From Bacteroidota bacterium (GTDB lineage: Bacteria; Bacteroidota; Bacteroidia; Bacteroidales; CAJPTX01): DNA of 5,354 nucleotides. The stretch's first letter is position 1; every line of letters starts with the position of its first letter. Shown here piece by piece: positions 5,142 to 5,354 of the stretch. The DNA is taken from assembly GCA_002748015.1 (NCBI GenBank), contig PDRH01000037.1:1-5354 (forward strand), in the 5' to 3' direction. The notes under the pieces are model-generated. The model was not told the DNA's origin and made no database searches. It saw only the letters and a program-made list of their open reading frames with translations. The translations under genes were made by a program, and so were the position numbers.

Positions 5142-5354
5142 CTAGCTATTTCCCCTCCCCGTCCAGTTCTTCTCCTCCCGCTCTAGGGAGGCCTGTATGA
5201 TATCGTTCGCTGAGCCGATAATCTGCCGTTTGATGGAGGTGGTGCTGACTCCCTGCGTATAGGGGAGGTAGACCACCTGCTTCCCGGGCTGCGACTTCAT
5301 CCACTCCAGGCCATCGAGATGCTTATGCTCCCAGTCCGAGCCTATGGTTACAAT
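5142..5354 (-). CDS. tagD: Glycerol-3-phosphate cytidylyltransferase (TagD-like), C-terminal fragment
   Basis: The last 70 residues and the stop of a gene entering from the high end of the window are visible. They read IVTIGSDWEHKHLDG near the edge and then VVYLPYTQGVSTTSIKRQII, matching the C-terminus of the TagD/cytidylyltransferase family (compare the GDDW and RTEGISTT signatures of TagD). Such enzymes make CDP-glycerol from CTP and glycerol-3-phosphate in the cytoplasm. The N-terminal HxGH nucleotide-binding motif lies outside the window, so the substrate is not certain; related enzymes use other phospho-alcohols or sugar phosphates. A charged tail of about 24 residues follows the family motif (to EREEKNWTGRGNS), somewhat longer than in minimal TagD. 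The stop is immediately followed by the LicD-family ATG. The adjacent TagB/TagF-like gene supports CDP-glycerol as the product. Confidence 0.78.
   Translation of the reverse strand: MVTIGSDWEHKHLDGLEWMKSQPGKQVVYLPYTQGVSTTSIKRQIIGSANDIIQASLEREEKNWTGRGNS

Overview
All genes in this window lie on the minus strand. The organism is very probably a member of the Bacteroidetes (Bacteroidota). Two exact matches to the Bacteroidetes housekeeping promoter (TTTG, 20 bp spacer, TAnnTTTG) sit upstream of the tRNA and the aminotransferase, Shine-Dalgarno sequences are weak, and the proteins look like those of that phylum. The roughly even, slightly GC-rich composition and the protein style suggest Porphyromonas (for example the asaccharolytica/uenonis group). 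The genus is an inference, not a demonstrated assignment.

Read in the direction of transcription (high to low coordinates), the window opens with a tight three-gene surface-glycan cassette. It consists of the C-terminal end of a TagD-type glycerol-3-phosphate cytidylyltransferase (5142-5354), a LicD-family phosphotransferase (4230-5141), and a TagB/TagF-type CDP-glycerol glycerophosphotransferase (3167-4225). Gaps are 0 and 4 bp. Together they could activate a phospho-alcohol as a CDP derivative and attach it to a cell-surface polysaccharide or lipopolysaccharide. A non-coding stretch of about 170 bp follows, with no evident terminator but a clear promoter, leading to tRNA-Asn(GTT) (2921-2994). 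The tRNA ends at a very strong intrinsic terminator (2871-2911).

The next transcription unit starts at a second promoter (2771-2802), whose spacer is filled by a near-perfect dyad. It encodes a fold-type I PLP-dependent aminotransferase (1526-2725). After a 12-bp hairpin that ends nine bases before the next start codon comes a secreted NamZ/DUF1343-family exo-N-acetylmuramidase (164-1465). Its stop codon overlaps (ATGA) the start of another secreted protein, of which only the first 55 residues are visible (1-167).

The window is mostly ordinary. The most notable points are the teichoic-acid-like TagD/LicD/TagB-F trio in a Gram-negative background, the operator-like dyad in the aminotransferase promoter, the hairpin against the namZ start, and the truncated secreted gene coupled to namZ. 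No mobile element, CRISPR array or long repeat was seen.
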